A stretch of 64,000 nt of DNA from Agrostemma githago. Lineage: Eukaryota; Streptophyta; Magnoliopsida; Caryophyllales; Caryophyllaceae. Positions 1 through 11,040 of this stretch are shown one piece after another (the first letter of the stretch is position 1; every line of letters starts with the position of its first letter). The stretch is from the NCBI GenBank assembly GCA_958450325.1, contig OY288250.1, forward strand, positions 42,878,683 to 42,942,682, read 5' to 3'. A program made the position numbers and the translations under genes. The notes beneath the pieces were generated by a model. It was not told where the DNA came from, did no database searches, and was given only the letters and a program-made list of their open reading frames with translations.

Positions 1-890
1 TGAAAGGAGGTGGGAGCATTTGTCAACCCAAATGGCATGACCAAGAACTCATAATGCCCACAATGAGTTTTGAAAGCGGTTTTGTGTACATCACTAGGGT
101 GAAGCCTAAGCTGATGGTATCCAGCTCTAACGTCCAACTTAGTAAAGATAGTTGCTCCAGACAACTCATCAATGAGTTCATCAATAACTGGAATAGGGAA
201 CTTGTCTTTGATAGTCTTCTTGTTGAGAGTTCTATAATCAACACAAAGCCTCCAACTACCATTCTTCTTGCCTACCAACACTACGCGAAATGCAAATGGG
301 CTTGAACTATTCTGTATTCTACCCATATCTAGCATGTCCTGCACAAGTTTCTCAATGATATCCCTCTGTTTGAGAGGATATCTATAGGGCCTTATGTTTA
401 TAGGCTCTGCCATAGGTTCCAAAGGGATCCTGTGGTCCACTATTCCCCTAAGAGGTGGTAATGGTGTGGGTTCCTCAAATATGCCAGAGAAATGAGCTAG
501 CAATTTAGTGAGGGTTGCTGAAAAGTGGACTGGAACAGACTCAATAGAGTAGGCAGACACTTCTCCTCCTACCCACTATAACATACTCCGTACAAAATTG
601 ACTGTCATTCTCCATCCACTTCATAGATGGTTTTCCTATGATCTTCTCTTTCTGCGGGGGAATACCTTTGAATTAAAAATTTTCATTACCTAATGAAAAA
701 TCCATCAATAATTTTTGAAAATCCCACACAATAGGACCTAAGGTACTAAGCCACTGATCACCTAGTACCATATCACAGCTGTCCAAAGGTATCATCATAA
801 CATCAGTTTGGAACTTCTTGTTGTGTAATGTCCATCAAAACCCTTTGCTAATGTATTGGCATGCTAAATGGTTTCCATCCGCAATAGCAA
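1..890 (-). pseudogene. Ty3/gypsy reverse transcriptase region (partial)
   Basis: This is the protease-to-reverse-transcriptase part of a gypsy pol gene, read on the minus strand and cut by the left edge of the window. Translating the complement of about 1-440 gives the RT fingers and palm: VDYRTLNKKTIKDKFPIPV, then FTKLDVRAGYHQLRL and the MPFGLTNAP block. These are typical of chromovirus-type Ty3/gypsy elements. The catalytic YxDD box would lie left of the window. About 440-890 continues upstream towards the protease but with breaks in frame. RT copies the element RNA into cDNA in cytoplasmic virus-like particles. The gene is downstream of the gag-protease ORFs at 891-2112, in the expected order. 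Confidence 0.85.
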
Positions 891-1595
891 CTAGGGATCA
901 ATTTTGGTCATTGGAAGGTCTAATTTTTTATCAATATTTATATCCACAAAAGTATGTGTACTTCCAGAATCTATCAAAATATGAATGGGTCGCTTTCCCA
1001 CATAACCCACTACTCTCATGGTGGAAAAACTAGGACTCCCACTGAAGGCATGTACTGAAATAAATGGATCCTTGACCCCAGAAAAGTCCAACTGATCCTC
1101 TAAATCTCCATGGAGATCCTGATCCAAGACCAAATTCTCCTCATTTCCAGTATCTTCCCCGTCAAACCCTCTGACTTCCACCAGAAATAACTGATTTTGT
1201 TTGTTAGCACACTTATGGCCCCTTTCAAAAGGCTTGTCACAGTAATAGCACTCCCCTTTCTCCATTTTCTTAGCTCTTTCAGCTGTAGAAATATATCTAG
1301 TCGACCTCTGAGTGAATTTGGATACCCCAGTAGGGTTATTTAACAAGGGTTTGGAATAGGGTGTGGGCAAAATAGGGGGTTTCACATTATTCAACAAGGG
1401 CATTGCATTCTGTGGTTTCTGATAGTTAGAACTATTGTAATTGGAAAATTTAGAAGTAGAATGACCCTTATTTATTCCAGCCAAATTTTCCTCCTGTAGA
1501 CGTGCATACTCTACTGCATCTGACAGAGTTAGTGGCTTGAAAGCCCTAACAAAAGACTTCAATACAGGTTTAAGACCCCCCAATAGAACTGTCAA
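891..1595 (-). pseudogene. gypsy gag C-terminus and aspartic protease
   Basis: This minus-strand ORF of 234 residues carries a gag zinc knuckle, CYYCDKPFERGHKC (CX2C-X7-H-C, the spacing common in plant chromoviruses), at about residues 115-130. A retroviral-type aspartic protease follows, with active site ILIDSGSTHTFVD near the C-terminus. The protease would cut the Gag-Pol polyprotein during particle maturation. The reading frame overlaps the upstream gag ORF in a different frame at 1570-1595, so a frameshift separates the two halves of gag. The frame closes shortly after the protease motif, before RT, which suggests a decayed copy. Confidence 0.85.
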
Positions 1596-2112
1596 GAAAA
1601 TAGCCAGCAGGTAACACTAGGTTTCTTTGAATCATGAGAGCTCTTAATGTTTCAAACTCATCCAAATATTCCTCAATTGAACCAATTTGTTGCAATTTAT
1701 TGAACTGTTCTACAATGTTGCTACCCGACTCTTCTTTGAAACGAGCACACAGATCAACAACAAACTTAATCAAAGATAAATTCGACCTCCCAACAATATA
1801 ACTACTGTACCACAACTCAGCCATACCAGGCATGTGAATTGAAGCAAAGTCTAACCTTTGATTATCAGGAATTTTACAAAGGAGAAAGTACTCCTTTTCG
1901 TACTTTCTCATCCAAGTTCTAGCATTATTGCCATCAAAAATAGAAAATTCCAGTTTAGGAACATACTCAAGAGTTCGATTGTTCTGATTTACAGGTACAT
2001 CGTTTTGAACCACACCGTCATTAGTTCGCTCTTGAAGAATATTCATCAATTCTGCAAATTGAACCCCCATGGAAGATAATTGATCCTCCAATTTCTTTTC
2101 CATGGACTCCAT
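1570..2112 (-). pseudogene. gypsy gag N-terminal and capsid region
   Basis: This 180-residue minus-strand ORF contains the retrotransposon gag (capsid) fold, recognisable from the sequence around RTWMRKYEKEYF through to IEEYLDEFETL. The N-terminus (residues 1-25) looks like a short coiled coil. It begins 72 bases inside the primer-binding site, as expected for the first codon of gag, and is broken near its C-terminus by a frameshift into the next ORF. Gag assembles the particle that packages element RNA. Confidence 0.8.
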
Positions 2113-2184
2113 GTTTCGGAATTATTCCTCCATTGCTACACCTTTTCTTGTTTTCGCTAGTTTCGACAATAATTGGCCCAGAAA

Positions 2185-2199
2185 GAGCTCTGATACAAA
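2185..2199 (-). other. Primer-binding site of the gypsy element
   Basis: Read on the minus strand this is TTTGTATCAGAGC, closely matching the TGGTATCAGAGC 3' end of initiator-Met tRNA that primes minus-strand DNA synthesis in many plant LTR elements. It abuts the inner LTR end at 2200 and precedes gag, fixing the orientation of the element. Confidence 0.7.
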
Positions 2200-2759
2200 T
2201 GTTAGAGAAGGCTCGGATTGAGAAGATAAAGAGAGAATTTCAGAGGAGAGAGAACAGATAGAAGGAAATGATTGTCTTACTTAAGGTCTTAAGTATTTGA
2301 ATTGGTTAGCTAGTGTTTTTCTAGATGTTTTAGTATTTTAGTTTCTAGAAGAAAAATGGAAGCAACATAAACATTTTTTTTGGAAATCAATTATTTCCTG
2401 TTATAGTGTAAGAGTAGTAGAATTGTATCAATGAGTAGATTATACAACTAGTTATACATAGCTCTATGTATGACTGATTTTATGATTTTGAGTTTTATCA
2501 CAACGTTTTCGAGTTTTGTTATAAATTTTCTGGACTTTTGAAAAGTTGTCGAGCTAAATCAAATATTCATAGAAACTTGTATAAGTTCAGTAAGTATACA
2601 CAAAAGTTCAACAATTTTTAGATGATTGTACATAAAACTGGTGGTATAATACTATTTTCTGAACTTTAGTATTGGTTTGAATAGAGTACGTAAAGAAGTT
2701 GTTCTGTTACAACTTTGTAGCAATGAAGTTGATAAAGTTAGCTGACATTTAAACTAACA
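2200..2759 (-). repeat. 5' LTR of the chromovirus-like element
   Basis: The stretch starts TGTTAG beside the primer site and the best outer end is CTAACA at 2754-2759, giving perfect 6-bp inverted termini of TG...CA type and a 560-bp LTR. No open frame is present. The inner edge is firm because of the primer site. The outer edge is inferred only from the inverted termini, because the partner LTR and the target-site duplication are not both in the window. Confidence 0.55.
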
Positions 2760-4082
2760 TCTGTGGACTTCTGTATCGGTCTTTTATTGAATAAATTATT
2801 TAAAGCCGTGTATGCGCGCTAGACATCGTTTGACTTTCTAATATGCGCGCTAGTAATCCGGTGAAATGATATGCAAACAGCGTTTTAGTTAAGCATGTGA
2901 ATTAAATGTGAGCTACGTCATTTTAATGCATCTAATTTATTATCGAAGTGATTTAGCATGCGAGGGTTAATTTATAAACGGTAAAACGTAAATAAATAAA
3001 GCAAAGCAATAATAAATCGATTACAAATTACACGGGCGGAATACAACCCGGAATTCACAATACAACGAACAATAATATAGAATAATCGAAATATATAACC
3101 AAAATGATAAGCAATAGTTAGAAACGGACCCGTGTATAAACTAGACCGTGAATCGTGTAAATGGACGAACTTCAATTAAATGCATATTATTTTATGCATT
3201 AATCGAAGGACGGACATATAGGACCTAGGCGTGGTGCTAGCCCGATCCCAAATCCCGATGCCTTGTCCCAACTTATCATGTCGATAAATTGGAGTCTAAA
3301 TTAATTATGCGCCGGATACGACTACGGAGTCGTCAACGCAAGATTAATAGTGAGACCGTCGATCAATATTGTTTAAGTGAAGTGTAATATATGAGTTTAA
3401 AAAAAGGATCACGTGATTGTCTTTACACGTGACGACTAAGTCGTAAAAAAAAGACGAGGCTTGAATGTTGCATTAAAGCTCTCGGATTTCTGGGCTACAG
3501 GACCCACTCGGTCAAGTCATGGCCTGACTCGGTCGAGTGCGTCCTAGAAGAGGCTACTGCCCATAATTTGGGGTGCAACTCGATCGAGTAGCCTATGTAT
3601 TCGGTCGAGTGGCACCTGTACGAGGTATAACTCGTCTCGTTTTATGTGTTTTAAAATCGATAATTGATCGAATCGCATATAAATATGGCACGATTTATAT
3701 ACAACTCGATCCTCGGTACTCATAATGCATATATTATTATTACGAGACCATTATCGGAGATTTTAGAAAAGATGATATAAAAATCGTTTTTTATTGGACC
3801 GAGACAAAATTAATTCCCTCCGCGTTACGTCATCTTTAATAATCCTCACGGATTATGCGATGCTCGATTTAGCGTCAACGGGTTTTGTACCGATCCTTTG
3901 AAATGGAATTAAGCCCGTTCAACTACGTACTATCACGATCACGTTATGCCCTTGAGTGCGTAGGGCGGTGCTCCTCGAAAGGGCGCCACCACTATTGCGT
4001 CTCGTAAAGGGATTAAGCGGACTTTGGGCAATAGTCGTAGTTAAACGAGTTAAATCCGAATTTTGATAATATGTAAATATAT
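2760..4082. repeat. Non-coding LTR/UTR-like region of the Tat element
   Basis: No gene is visible. The stretch lies beyond the antisense ORF of the minus-strand Tat element, where the element's 3' LTR is expected, but I could not fix the LTR ends. It holds a duplicated ATGCGCGCTAG word near 2815-2860. The stretch GTGATTTAGCATGCGA at about 2949 recurs near 42918 in a second LTR-like region. A cluster of CTCGRYCGAG palindromes lies at 3500-3620 and a plus-strand TATAAATA box at 3678-3685. The shared words suggest related LTR families at the two sites. Confidence 0.5.
3500..3685 (+). promoter_or_regulatory. Candidate promoter with palindrome cluster and TATA box
   Basis: A plus-strand TATAAATA lies at 3678-3685, about 400 bases upstream of the plus-strand antisense ORF at 4083. 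About 60-180 bases before it are four variants of ACTCGRYCGAGT separated by short spacers that include GGCTACTGCC. Promoter function is inferred from the TATA box and its position only. Confidence 0.4.
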
Positions 4083-5742
4083 ATGTACCGTCATTTTCTT
4101 GATGCCTGTCTGACCTTCTGGGATGACACTTACCACGTTTTCGCCTTCCCTCGGGGCAAAATCTGTCCTCTCCCTGAGGAAATTGCTGCTATAGGAGGGT
4201 GGAACCCACTGCTCCGTCCTGCCGTCCCTTTTTCAGTTCGGGACCCCAGGAGGAAACTACGGGAGTTTTTGGGGCTCTCCCATGCTGAAATATCCCGTAT
4301 GATTGAAGGGGATACCGTTTCTATGCTTGCCTTAGCTGAGAAGTTCATGAATCCATACGACATCCGGGTTTCGCCCACTCATAGCCGTAGGGCGTTCGCC
4401 TTCTGTATGCTGCACGTGTATGCCTTTGAAGGCCATATAGGCCTGCTGTCTTGTATGGGTAGCGTTCGTCTTCTCGTCATCGCTGACCTTATGGAGACGG
4501 AATACAGTCCCGCGTGGTTGATCACGGGGGAGATCATTCAGGGCTTGGACAATTGAAAGAGGGATGAGTCAGCCTGTTTCACTGGGAGCACCCGCCTGCT
4601 GCAGGTATATCGCTTTTTTCGATTTTCCCTTTTTTTCTTTTTTTTGGATATACTGCTACAGGGGGCACTCGACCGAGTCACCCTGGCACTCGATCGAGTG
4701 CCCTCGTAAAGGGGTCTACTGCCTCGTTTTAAGGGTGTCACTCGATCGAGTGACACTGGCACTCGATCGAGTGCCCTCAGGTGAATGCCTAAGCTGCTCC
4801 GGAATCCTTACGAGCGTTGCTTTTTCTTTTCAGCTCTGGCTATTTGAGAGGTTGTCAAAGATCGAGCCTCCTCCCAACCCGATTCAATATTGGTTCCACC
4901 AGGTGATGACAAGGAGACGGCCTACCGACTCGTCCTGCCTTATTACCCAGAAATACTTGGAGGAAGAATTATCATTCCATTGTGGTCCATTGATACGATA
5001 GGTGGTTCCGTGGTGGCCTATTTATTCTTGGACGGGTTTGGCGCCCGGAGACAAGGCACACTACCAGGTGATTTTGTCCCTTAGCTAGACTGTTCACCTC
5101 TATCCTGACCGCATACTCAGGCAGTATGGGTGGACTCAGCTCATCCCGGAGAACGAGGCAGTTGTGAGTGCACCTACCCAGCTTACCGACATTATGTGCG
5201 ACACCTGGATTCAGAGGTGGTATACTCGAGCTACTTGGTCCATTCCCAAGTCGCTCCATTCAATCTGGGTGTCTCATTCTTATGAAAGGTGGACCAAAGC
5301 CGAGACTGCCGAAGCTCGTGCTGCCATAAAGATCGATGAGGCCTTCGACCTGCTTCGGCGAGAGAAGATCAAGGATAACAGGGACTTCTTTGCTGAAGGG
5401 GAGACTCCAGCCCCGATAGCCGGCCTAAAGCTGGGTCAGAGAAAAGGAGACATGACTCGAGCTAGGGGGTCCGACGCTAGAGGTGCTTGGGGGGAAGTGA
5501 GCCCCCAGACAAACTTGGAGAGGAGACCAGGGGCCAGGCCTTCAGTCCAGGACCGACTTGGTCCTAAGGACAGGTTGCCGGAGCATATACGGGCTCGACT
5601 TGGGCCCGTAACAATAGCTGAAGATCCTGTGTCGAAGAAGAGGACTCGGGCCAAGGAGGTTCCCATGATCATCCGGGCCAGGCGAACTCGGGCTCCACGA
5701 GACCCGAAGGACAAGGGCAAGGGCAAGATGCCCGGATACTAG
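4083..5742 (+). pseudogene. Antisense ORF with plant-mobile-domain-like protein
   Basis: This plus-strand gene lies between the end of minus-strand pol and the distal end of the Tat element. The first part (4083-4556) reads FWDDTYHVFAFPRG then CPLPEEIAAIGGW, resembling the plant mobile domain/DUF7745 family. The downstream part has LYPDRILRQYGW, another family-like block, then a basic Arg/Lys/Pro-rich tail ending KGKGKMPGY. A good intron (GTATAT...TTTTCAG, 4605-4833) joins STRLLQ to LWLFERL. A stop at 4554-4556 and a frameshift near 4900 break the frame. Tat elements are known to carry extra antisense ORFs between pol and the 3' LTR. The protein's role in the element is unknown. It is probably not a host gene. 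Confidence 0.7.
4666..4775. repeat. Palindrome cluster inside the antisense-ORF intron
   Basis: Within the predicted intron are three perfect palindromes centred on CGATCG: an 18-mer at 4685-4702, a 22-mer at 4735-4756 and an 18-mer at 4758-4775. An imperfect ACTCGACCGAGT lies at 4667-4678. The spacers include CTACTGCC, as in the cluster at 3500-3620. Each palindrome could form a hairpin in RNA or be a dyad binding site. The function is unknown. Confidence 0.75.
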
Positions 5743-6126
5743 TCTCCGTTCTTATTATTTAGATATTATTACTATTTTTGTTGTGTGTTTTATTTTTCGT
5801 GGCTTTTTTTAATTTTGGACTACCGAGTTTATCGGTTTTTTTTAAATAATAAAAGTACTATATTAGTGAAGCCGTTCCTGTCTTTTTTTCGTTATTGCGG
5901 TGGTTGCGCCCTTTTGAGGGGCTGCCTACGTATCCACAGTTAGTGGAATCAAACCAAACGTAGTTCGGGAGTAGATTTTTTTTTTTTTTGCAATTTCGAA
6001 ATACATCAAGACTATGAGTTCAAGATGTGCGACAGTAGGATAAATAATCCTAACTTATTGACTTGCTTATATGTTTTGAAAAAAAATGCTTTTAAATAAT
6101 TTTTGCAAATGACAATTGAGATAAGG
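5743..6126. other. Convergent 3' regions of antisense ORF and pol
   Basis: This 384-base stretch separates the stop of the plus-strand antisense ORF from the stop of the minus-strand pol gene. It is T-rich and includes AATAAT/AATAAA-like words near 5847 and a GGGGCTGCCTACGTATCC block near 5918. I associate that kind of block with the region after pol in Tat-type elements. No ORF or RNA gene is seen. It probably carries the poly(A) signals of both transcripts. Confidence 0.5.
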
Positions 6127-8442
6127 TTAGGGGTAATAGAGCTTCAGCTGGTCTACGTTGGTTGGTTTGACAAATTCATTCCCGTCCAGGTCCGTCAGCA
6201 TTACTGCTCCTCCTGATAGAACCTTCTTGACTAGGTATGGCCCAGCCCAATTGGGTTTGAATTTTCCTCTTGGGTCAACCGGTAGTAAGGCACGAACCGA
6301 TTTTAGGACCAAATCCCCTTCCTTGACATTCTTGGGCCTAACTCTTTTGTTAAAGGCCCGCTTGATTCTTTTTTGATATATTTGGATGTTATTGAGAGCC
6401 CGCGACCGTCGTTCGTCCAAGAGAATTAACGAGTCATATCGAGCTTGAACCCAATCCGCTTCGGGCACTTGGCTTTCTAGTAGAATTATGAGAGACGGTA
6501 TCTCCAATTCGACTGGCTGGACCGCTTCCATGCCATACGTTAAATAATATGAAGTTGCCCCGGTTGCAGTTCGGATCGACGTCCGATAACCCCATAGGGC
6601 AAAGGGTATTTTGTCGGGCCAGTCCCGATAGTTATCAGCCATCTTTTTAAGTATGGTGACAATTGTCTTATTAGCAGCCTCCACCGCCCCATTTGTTTGA
6701 GGATGGTAGGGCGAAGATGTATGCCTCTGGATTTTGTATTTCCCTAGCAAAGTAGCGGTTTCGGCTTGGAAGTGGGTCCCGTGATCACTGATAAACTCGT
6801 GTGGGATCCCGTACCGACATATGATTTTATTCTGGATAAATTTGGCTATGTGCTTGGCGTTCAAGACACGGTATGATTCAGCTTCGACCCATTTGGTGAA
6901 ATAGTCGATAGCCACCAAAATAAAACAATGACCTCCCGTCCCGGAAGGGTTCACTTTTCCAATTATGTCAATCCCCCATGTCGAAAATGGCCATGGCGAC
7001 GTCATGGTGTATGGTAGGGACGATGGCATGTGTTGAACATTGCCGAAAATTTGACAATTATGGCAGTGTTTGACATATGATTGACAGTCGGTTTCCATAC
7101 TGTTCCAGTAGTATCCGAGCCTCATGAATTTTCGGGCTAGCATATGGGCGTTCATATGCGGACCATTTTCACCGTCGTGTACTTCGGCCATCACTTTTTC
7201 GGCTTGCGTTTTGTCGATACATAGGAGTAAAGCCCTCTGTGCCGTCTTTTTGTATAGCTGCCCGTCGTCCGTTCGAATGAATTGGGTGGCCGGTCTTCGA
7301 AGGGCTTTCTTGGCCCGATTTTCAGTTCCCGGGGGATATTCTCCCGTAGTCAAATGGATTAGGACAGCCTGATACCACGGTTCTGGATCGGTGATCTCGA
7401 TATCTTGAATGACGTTAACATATGCCGACTCAGACCGTCTTTCGACGCAGATTGGCATACTTGACATATGTTCTGGGATGTTTAGTAAGGATGCCAATTT
7501 GGAAAGTGCATCTGCCAACTGATTTTCTTCACGTGGGAGGTAGATGTATTCTACTTTCTGGAATTGTTTCTCTAGAACCCTTACTCGTGCTTGGTAAGCC
7601 ACGAGATTGGCATTCCGAGTTTTCCATTTTTGAAGGGCTTGATTGATGACTAGGGACGAGTCCCCGTGAACCCGGAGATTTGTGACTCCTAAATCAGCAG
7701 CTTCTTGTAACCCGTGGATGCATGCTTTATACTCGGTCGCGTTATTAGTCACATCAAAATCCAGTTTGATGGATAACGGGGTGTGCTCCCCTTGTGGTGA
7801 TATAAGGAGAATACCGACTCCGAACCCTCGAAAGTTGGATGCTCCATCAAAATACAAGTCCCATGTTTCGGTGTCAGTATGGAATATGTCTTCGTCAGGA
7901 AAGGCCCAAGTATCGGTATGGCCCTCTTCAGATATCGGGTTGTCGGCGAGGAACTCGGATACCACCCGACCCTTGATGGCTTTTAATGGTACAAACTTGA
8001 GGTCAAACTCAGCTAGCATTAAAGTCCATCTGGACATTCTTCCATTAAGAATGGGCTTCTCGAACAAGTATTTGATTGGATCCATTTTGGACAGTACATG
8101 TACCTCGTGACTGAGGATGTAGTGCCGGAGCTTTTTAGTGGCCCAGACCAGAGCTAGGCACGTTTTCTCGGGAATTGTATACTTGCATTCATATTCTAGG
8201 AACTTTTTACTGATGTAGTAAATAGCCCGTTCGTCTGAATTGACTGTCTGGGCCAGCATAGCCTCCATGGCTGTTTCTGTCGTCGTTAGGTATAACGACA
8301 AAGGCAAACCGGGTTGAGGTGGCATTAATACCGGCGGAGCAGACAAGATCTCCTTGATTCTGTCAAAAGCCGTTTGACATTTATCGTCCCATACTACCCG
8401 TTCCCCTATCTTCAGTTTCTTGAAAATGGGTTCACATACCAT
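6127..8442 (-). pseudogene. Tat gypsy RNase H, second RNase H and integrase
   Basis: A 771-residue minus-strand ORF forms the C-terminal half of pol. In order: RT connection and a classic RNase H domain (about residues 1-160); a second, archaeal-type RNase H (about 193-335) with LYFDGAS, NNATEYKA, HGDSS and LADALSK supplying the acidic residues; an integrase HHCC zinc domain (about 420-470, ending HCHNCQ); and an integrase core with GIDIIG, SDHGTHF and GAVEAANK as the DDE residues. The C-terminus ends LDGNEFVKPTNVDQLKLYYP. The duplicated RNase H is the hallmark of the Tat lineage. Integrase inserts the cDNA in the nucleus. This segment is open, but it is separated from RT by a stop at 8497-8499. 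Confidence 0.9.
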
Positions 8443-9168
8443 GGTTAGCTTTGAAATAAATCGGCTGATGTATTGGACTTTCCCGAGAAACCCCCTTATT
8501 TATTTTTCGGTCTTCGGTGGTTGCATCTCGGTGATGGCTTTGATTTTGGCCAGGTCGACCTCGATGCCGCGTTGGCTAACGATATGGCCCAGTAGTTTGC
8601 CTGATGTTACCCCGAAACTGCACTTTTGAAGGTTCAACCTCATGTTGTACTTACGCAGTCGGGTGAAGAATTTTCTTAGGGCAGCGACATGCCCGTCTAG
8701 GCCTTTAGACTTAACAATCATGTCATCCACATAAACCTCCACTTCCTTATGCATCATGTCATGTAACAAGGTCGTGACTGTTCGTTGATAAGTGGCTCCG
8801 GCATTAACGAGCCCAAACGGCATAACTGTATAACAATAAGTACCCCATGGCGTGGTGAAAGTGGTTTTACCCATATCTTCTTCTGCCATCTTGATTTGGT
8901 TATACCCGACATACCCGTCCATAAATGATAGAAGGGCATGATCAACTGTGTTGTCCACCAGTATGTCGATGTGTGGCAACGGAAAATCGTCTTTCGGGCT
9001 GGCCTTGTTAAGGTCACGGAAATCTACACATACCCGCACCTTGCCGTCCTTCTTGGGTACCGGCACGATGTTTGCAACCCAGTCTGGATATTCAGACACT
9101 TGTATAAAGCCCGCTTTGATTTGTTTGTCTACCTCTTCTTTGACTTTGAGAGACCAATCGGGCTTCAT
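8443..9168 (-). pseudogene. Tat gypsy reverse transcriptase
   Basis: This is the RT core on the minus strand, with VPKKDGKVRVCVDFRDLN, SFMDGYVGYNQI, MPFGLVNAGATYQR and the catalytic YVDDMIVKS, in proper order. It ends with a stop (TAA, 8497-8499) just after QPPKTEK. The same frame then continues IRGFLGKVQYISRF into the RNase H ORF, so one nonsense change separates them. A TGA at 9169-9171 likewise separates it from the upstream segment (KFR, stop, MKPDW). The original was one polyprotein, so these are decay marks. RT makes cDNA from the element RNA. Confidence 0.9.
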
Positions 9169-9653
9169 TCATCGAAACTTCTGTTTTACCGGCTTACACC
9201 CATCTTTTATGGGTATGCGGTGTTCAGCTATTTCCCGATCTATCCTCGGCATGTCCTTGTAGGACCATACGAAGACATCCTTGAATTCTTGGAGGAGGTT
9301 TGTGAATTGTTGTCTCTCCTCGGGATCTAAGGATAACCCTATCTTAAGCAACTGGGGCTCTAAGGTTGTTCCCACATTGATAGACTTGGTTTCCTCGATT
9401 ACCGGGTCTCGGGATTCCCTCTGTTCCAGCTGCTCAATCAGATGCGGAGGCAAGGACACCTGTTCATCGGGTTTCTCAATGTCATTGCAGAAAATATTTT
9501 TGAAATTGGAAGTATTTTGAAAATAAGACAAGTCATAAGCGGAACGGTTTTCGTTATTATTGATGGTAAATTTGGAAAACAGCTCAAAAAGAGCGGCCAT
9601 CTGATCATTGGTCAGAGGCGGGATTGAGAGCGCTTTCGGAACAGACCCCGAGG
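9169..9653 (-). pseudogene. Tat pol segment between protease and RT
   Basis: A 143-residue minus-strand ORF (9169-9600) carries the segment just before RT. It includes LDPEERQQFTNLLQEFKDVFVWSYKDMP, given here as LDPEERQQF then FKDVFVWSYKDMP, and IAEHRIPIKDGCKPVKQKFR. This is the usual lead-in to the gypsy RT fingers. The frame stays open upstream to about 9650 (PVASGSVPKALS), so the first Met is not the true start. It joins RT at the TGA at 9169 and is out of frame with the segment above it. Confidence 0.8.
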
Positions 9654-10646
9654 CTACCGGTGGCAGTGATTATAGGGAGGGGGGGTTACAGTTTGGACTC
9701 TAGCATCAGACCCCTTAGACTCGAATACAGACTCAGACTCTGACTCAGACTCAGACTCGGAATCGGTGTCCGGCATGTCTCCTTCCCCGGTGGTCAGCTT
9801 GTAGATTCGGCCCTGGCCATCGGTCCACTTGATGGTCTTCCTCCTGGCTCTTTTCCCAGTATCAGCACCGACCTCCGAGATCAGCTTTGATGGATCGAAC
9901 CTGTTGCTTCGAAGGATCAGGTTCACCAAGTCTTCCTTGGAGTTCAGAACAGCTTTATCTTCCCCAAATAAGAGCCCCAGCATGGGCTCGGTATTGTCAG
10001 CACCCTCCTTGGACTCAGATTGGATGAGGGCGAATATGTCATCTGGAATGTAATTGCATTCTCGAGCTAGTTCAGTCTCGGGATGTGTGATAGTTGGTTG
10101 ATATAGGCCAACTTGAATAGCCCCGAATACCGGTGTGACGAAATAGTCAGCCAACCTCGGGCTATAAGGGCCCAAGTAGGTACCCTTGATGATGTTGCAA
10201 GCTTTCTCAATGCCCGCTCGGACCACATTTCCCGGGGTCACAGCATACCCTAAACCGAAGCGAGATTCCCCGTCGTTCAGGACTTCAATAATCTTCCCAG
10301 CTGGAAGGTATGGCATCGGGGTAGCCCCCGGTAAATATCCCAAATTTTGCAGCATCGTGTCGATGTTCGTGGAGAAATAGGGCCTGAAAAGACACTCTTC
10401 TTCGATCATCCCTACAAAATCGAACCCCCAAAGGTCGGCGCGGTCCGTGGCGTTACAGCTAGCCACAGTCATAGGGGTTGCCTCTAGAGTGTTAATACCG
10501 TCTTGCAGGGGCATTTTGATCTTTCGGTGAAGATTAGAAGATACCGCCTTTACAACATGGATCCATGGTCTTCCTAGGAGCAAGTGAAAAGAGGAGGTGA
10601 CATCGATCACCTGGAACTCTAGCTCCTTTTCAATTGGACCCGTCAT
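9654..10646 (-). pseudogene. Tat protease C-terminus and acidic linker
   Basis: This 330-residue minus-strand ORF begins with the C-terminal protease part, FQVIDVTSSFHLLLGRPWIH, where LLGRPWIH is the conserved flap-distal motif. A long linker of unknown function precedes RT and includes an acidic Ser-Glu repeat (DTDSESESESES) near 9725-9775. It lies in a different frame from the protease N-terminus at 10657-11025, so a frameshift splits the enzyme. The linker is typical of long Tat polyproteins but I cannot assign a domain. Confidence 0.8.
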
Positions 10647-10656
10647 AATTGTCAGC

Positions 10657-11025
10657 TTAACGGCCCCAGAAACTGTCTTTGGGCGTCATAGTGTGGGCAG
10701 TTGGTATGTAGTCGGCCTCAGTGATGCCGAGGGCTTTGGCAGTCCTTAGAGGGAGGACATTCACAGTAGACCCGTCGTCAACTAGGGTCATTGGAAGGTA
10801 CTTACCCCGGCAAATTACCGTGATGTACAGGGCCAGATTGTGAGAGGCCCCGAATGGTGGTAGGTCGGCATCTGAGAAAGTGACTAATGGGCCTTCTTCT
10901 TTGGACTTGCCCTTGAGGTAGGGCAGGATGGTGGCTACCATTTCAGTAGGGGTAACCTGGGAGTCGACCTTGATCTGATCGAGAGCCTTAGTAAGTGCCT
11001 CTCGATGTTCTTGTGAACTAACCAA
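10657..11025 (-). pseudogene. Tat aspartic protease N-terminus
   Basis: This minus-strand segment carries LYITVICRGKYLPMTLVDDG followed by STVNVLPLRTAKALGI, matching the active-site loop of Tat-type retropepsins. The usual form there is D-N/S-G-S/T and here it is DDGS, which may be a family variant. The frame breaks after TPKDSFWGR, one frameshift before the rest of the enzyme. The protease processes Gag-Pol. Confidence 0.8.
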
Positions 11026-11040
11026 GAGTTGTCATATAGT

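Noticed and set aside
2185..2199. tRNA gene
   Set aside because: Only the 3' acceptor complement is present (primer-binding site); no cloverleaf. The same applies at 56150.
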